From assembly GCF_007567505.1 (NCBI RefSeq), contig NZ_CP041783.1, positions 2,790,001 to 2,854,000 on the forward strand: a stretch of DNA of 64,000 bases, in the 5' to 3' direction. Below are positions 63,996 to 64,000 of this stretch, in pieces. The notes under the pieces are model-generated. The model ran no database searches and had not been told where the DNA came from. It was given only the letters and a program-made list of their open reading frames with translations. The position numbers were made by a program, and so were the translations under genes. This DNA is from Shewanella donghaensis (GTDB lineage Bacteria > Pseudomonadota > Gammaproteobacteria > Enterobacterales > Shewanellaceae). Position 1 is the first letter of the stretch. The number at the start of each line of letters is the position of its first letter.

Positions 63996-64000
63996 TCTTG

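Overview
The window looks like chromosomal DNA of a marine gammaproteobacterium, most probably a Shewanella. The order of the first operon (giant adhesin, type I secretion ATPase, membrane-fusion protein, AggA/TolC, OmpA lipoprotein, LapG-like protease, LapD-like receptor) is the bpf biofilm locus described in Shewanella. The housekeeping genes (ilv, rep, zapB, dsbA, srkA, yihG, selO, comM) are also of gammaproteobacterial type. No rRNA, CRISPR array, insertion sequence or prophage was seen.

Bases 1-23465: a biofilm adhesin system on the + strand. The window opens inside a giant RTX adhesin whose visible part holds 41 tandem copies of a 279-bp (93-residue, Ig-like) unit. A unique C-terminal part follows, with RTX calcium-binding repeats and a type I secretion signal. 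Five single-base deletions interrupt the reading frame inside the array. Downstream genes supply the secretion channel, an OmpA-like lipoprotein, the periplasmic protease (BpfG) and the degenerate GGDEF/EAL c-di-GMP receptor (BpfD) that together would hold or release the adhesin.

Bases 23466-30790: a minus-strand tRNA cluster (Arg-CCG, His-GTG and two identical Pro-TGG), a GAF-GAF-GGDEF-EAL-like protein with its own promoter, Rep helicase, UbiK and a class V aminotransferase.

Bases 31041-40856: branched-chain amino acid biosynthesis. Transcribed on the minus strand are ilvC, then an Ile/Val-rich leader peptide with an attenuator, then ilvG-M-E-D-A. The LysR regulator ilvY is divergent from ilvC, with a T-N11-A operator candidate between them. 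A second, larger branched-chain aminotransferase lies at 51854-52945.

Bases 41027-51772: a DUF898 membrane protein paired with an M48 protease, ComM, two tandem YihG-like acyltransferases, and a 1505-residue two-component-like beta-propeller/PAS/GGDEF/EAL protein.

Bases 51854-64000: BCAT, ZapB, a YtfK-like protein, DsbA, SrkA with a DUF3630 partner, SelO, a small lipoprotein, a membrane-anchored protein with a Pro-Glu hexanucleotide repeat and a frameshift, a YgbA-family protein, a 7TM sensor-like protein without a DNA-binding domain, an S9 peptidase and a SYLF-domain protein. Three c-di-GMP-type proteins in the window (BpfD, 24364-27039 and 47255-51772) make c-di-GMP control of adhesion a plausible common theme, but only the BpfD link rests on gene order.

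All six frameshifts I found lie inside tandem repeats. This pattern fits residual long-read assembly errors better than real gene decay.
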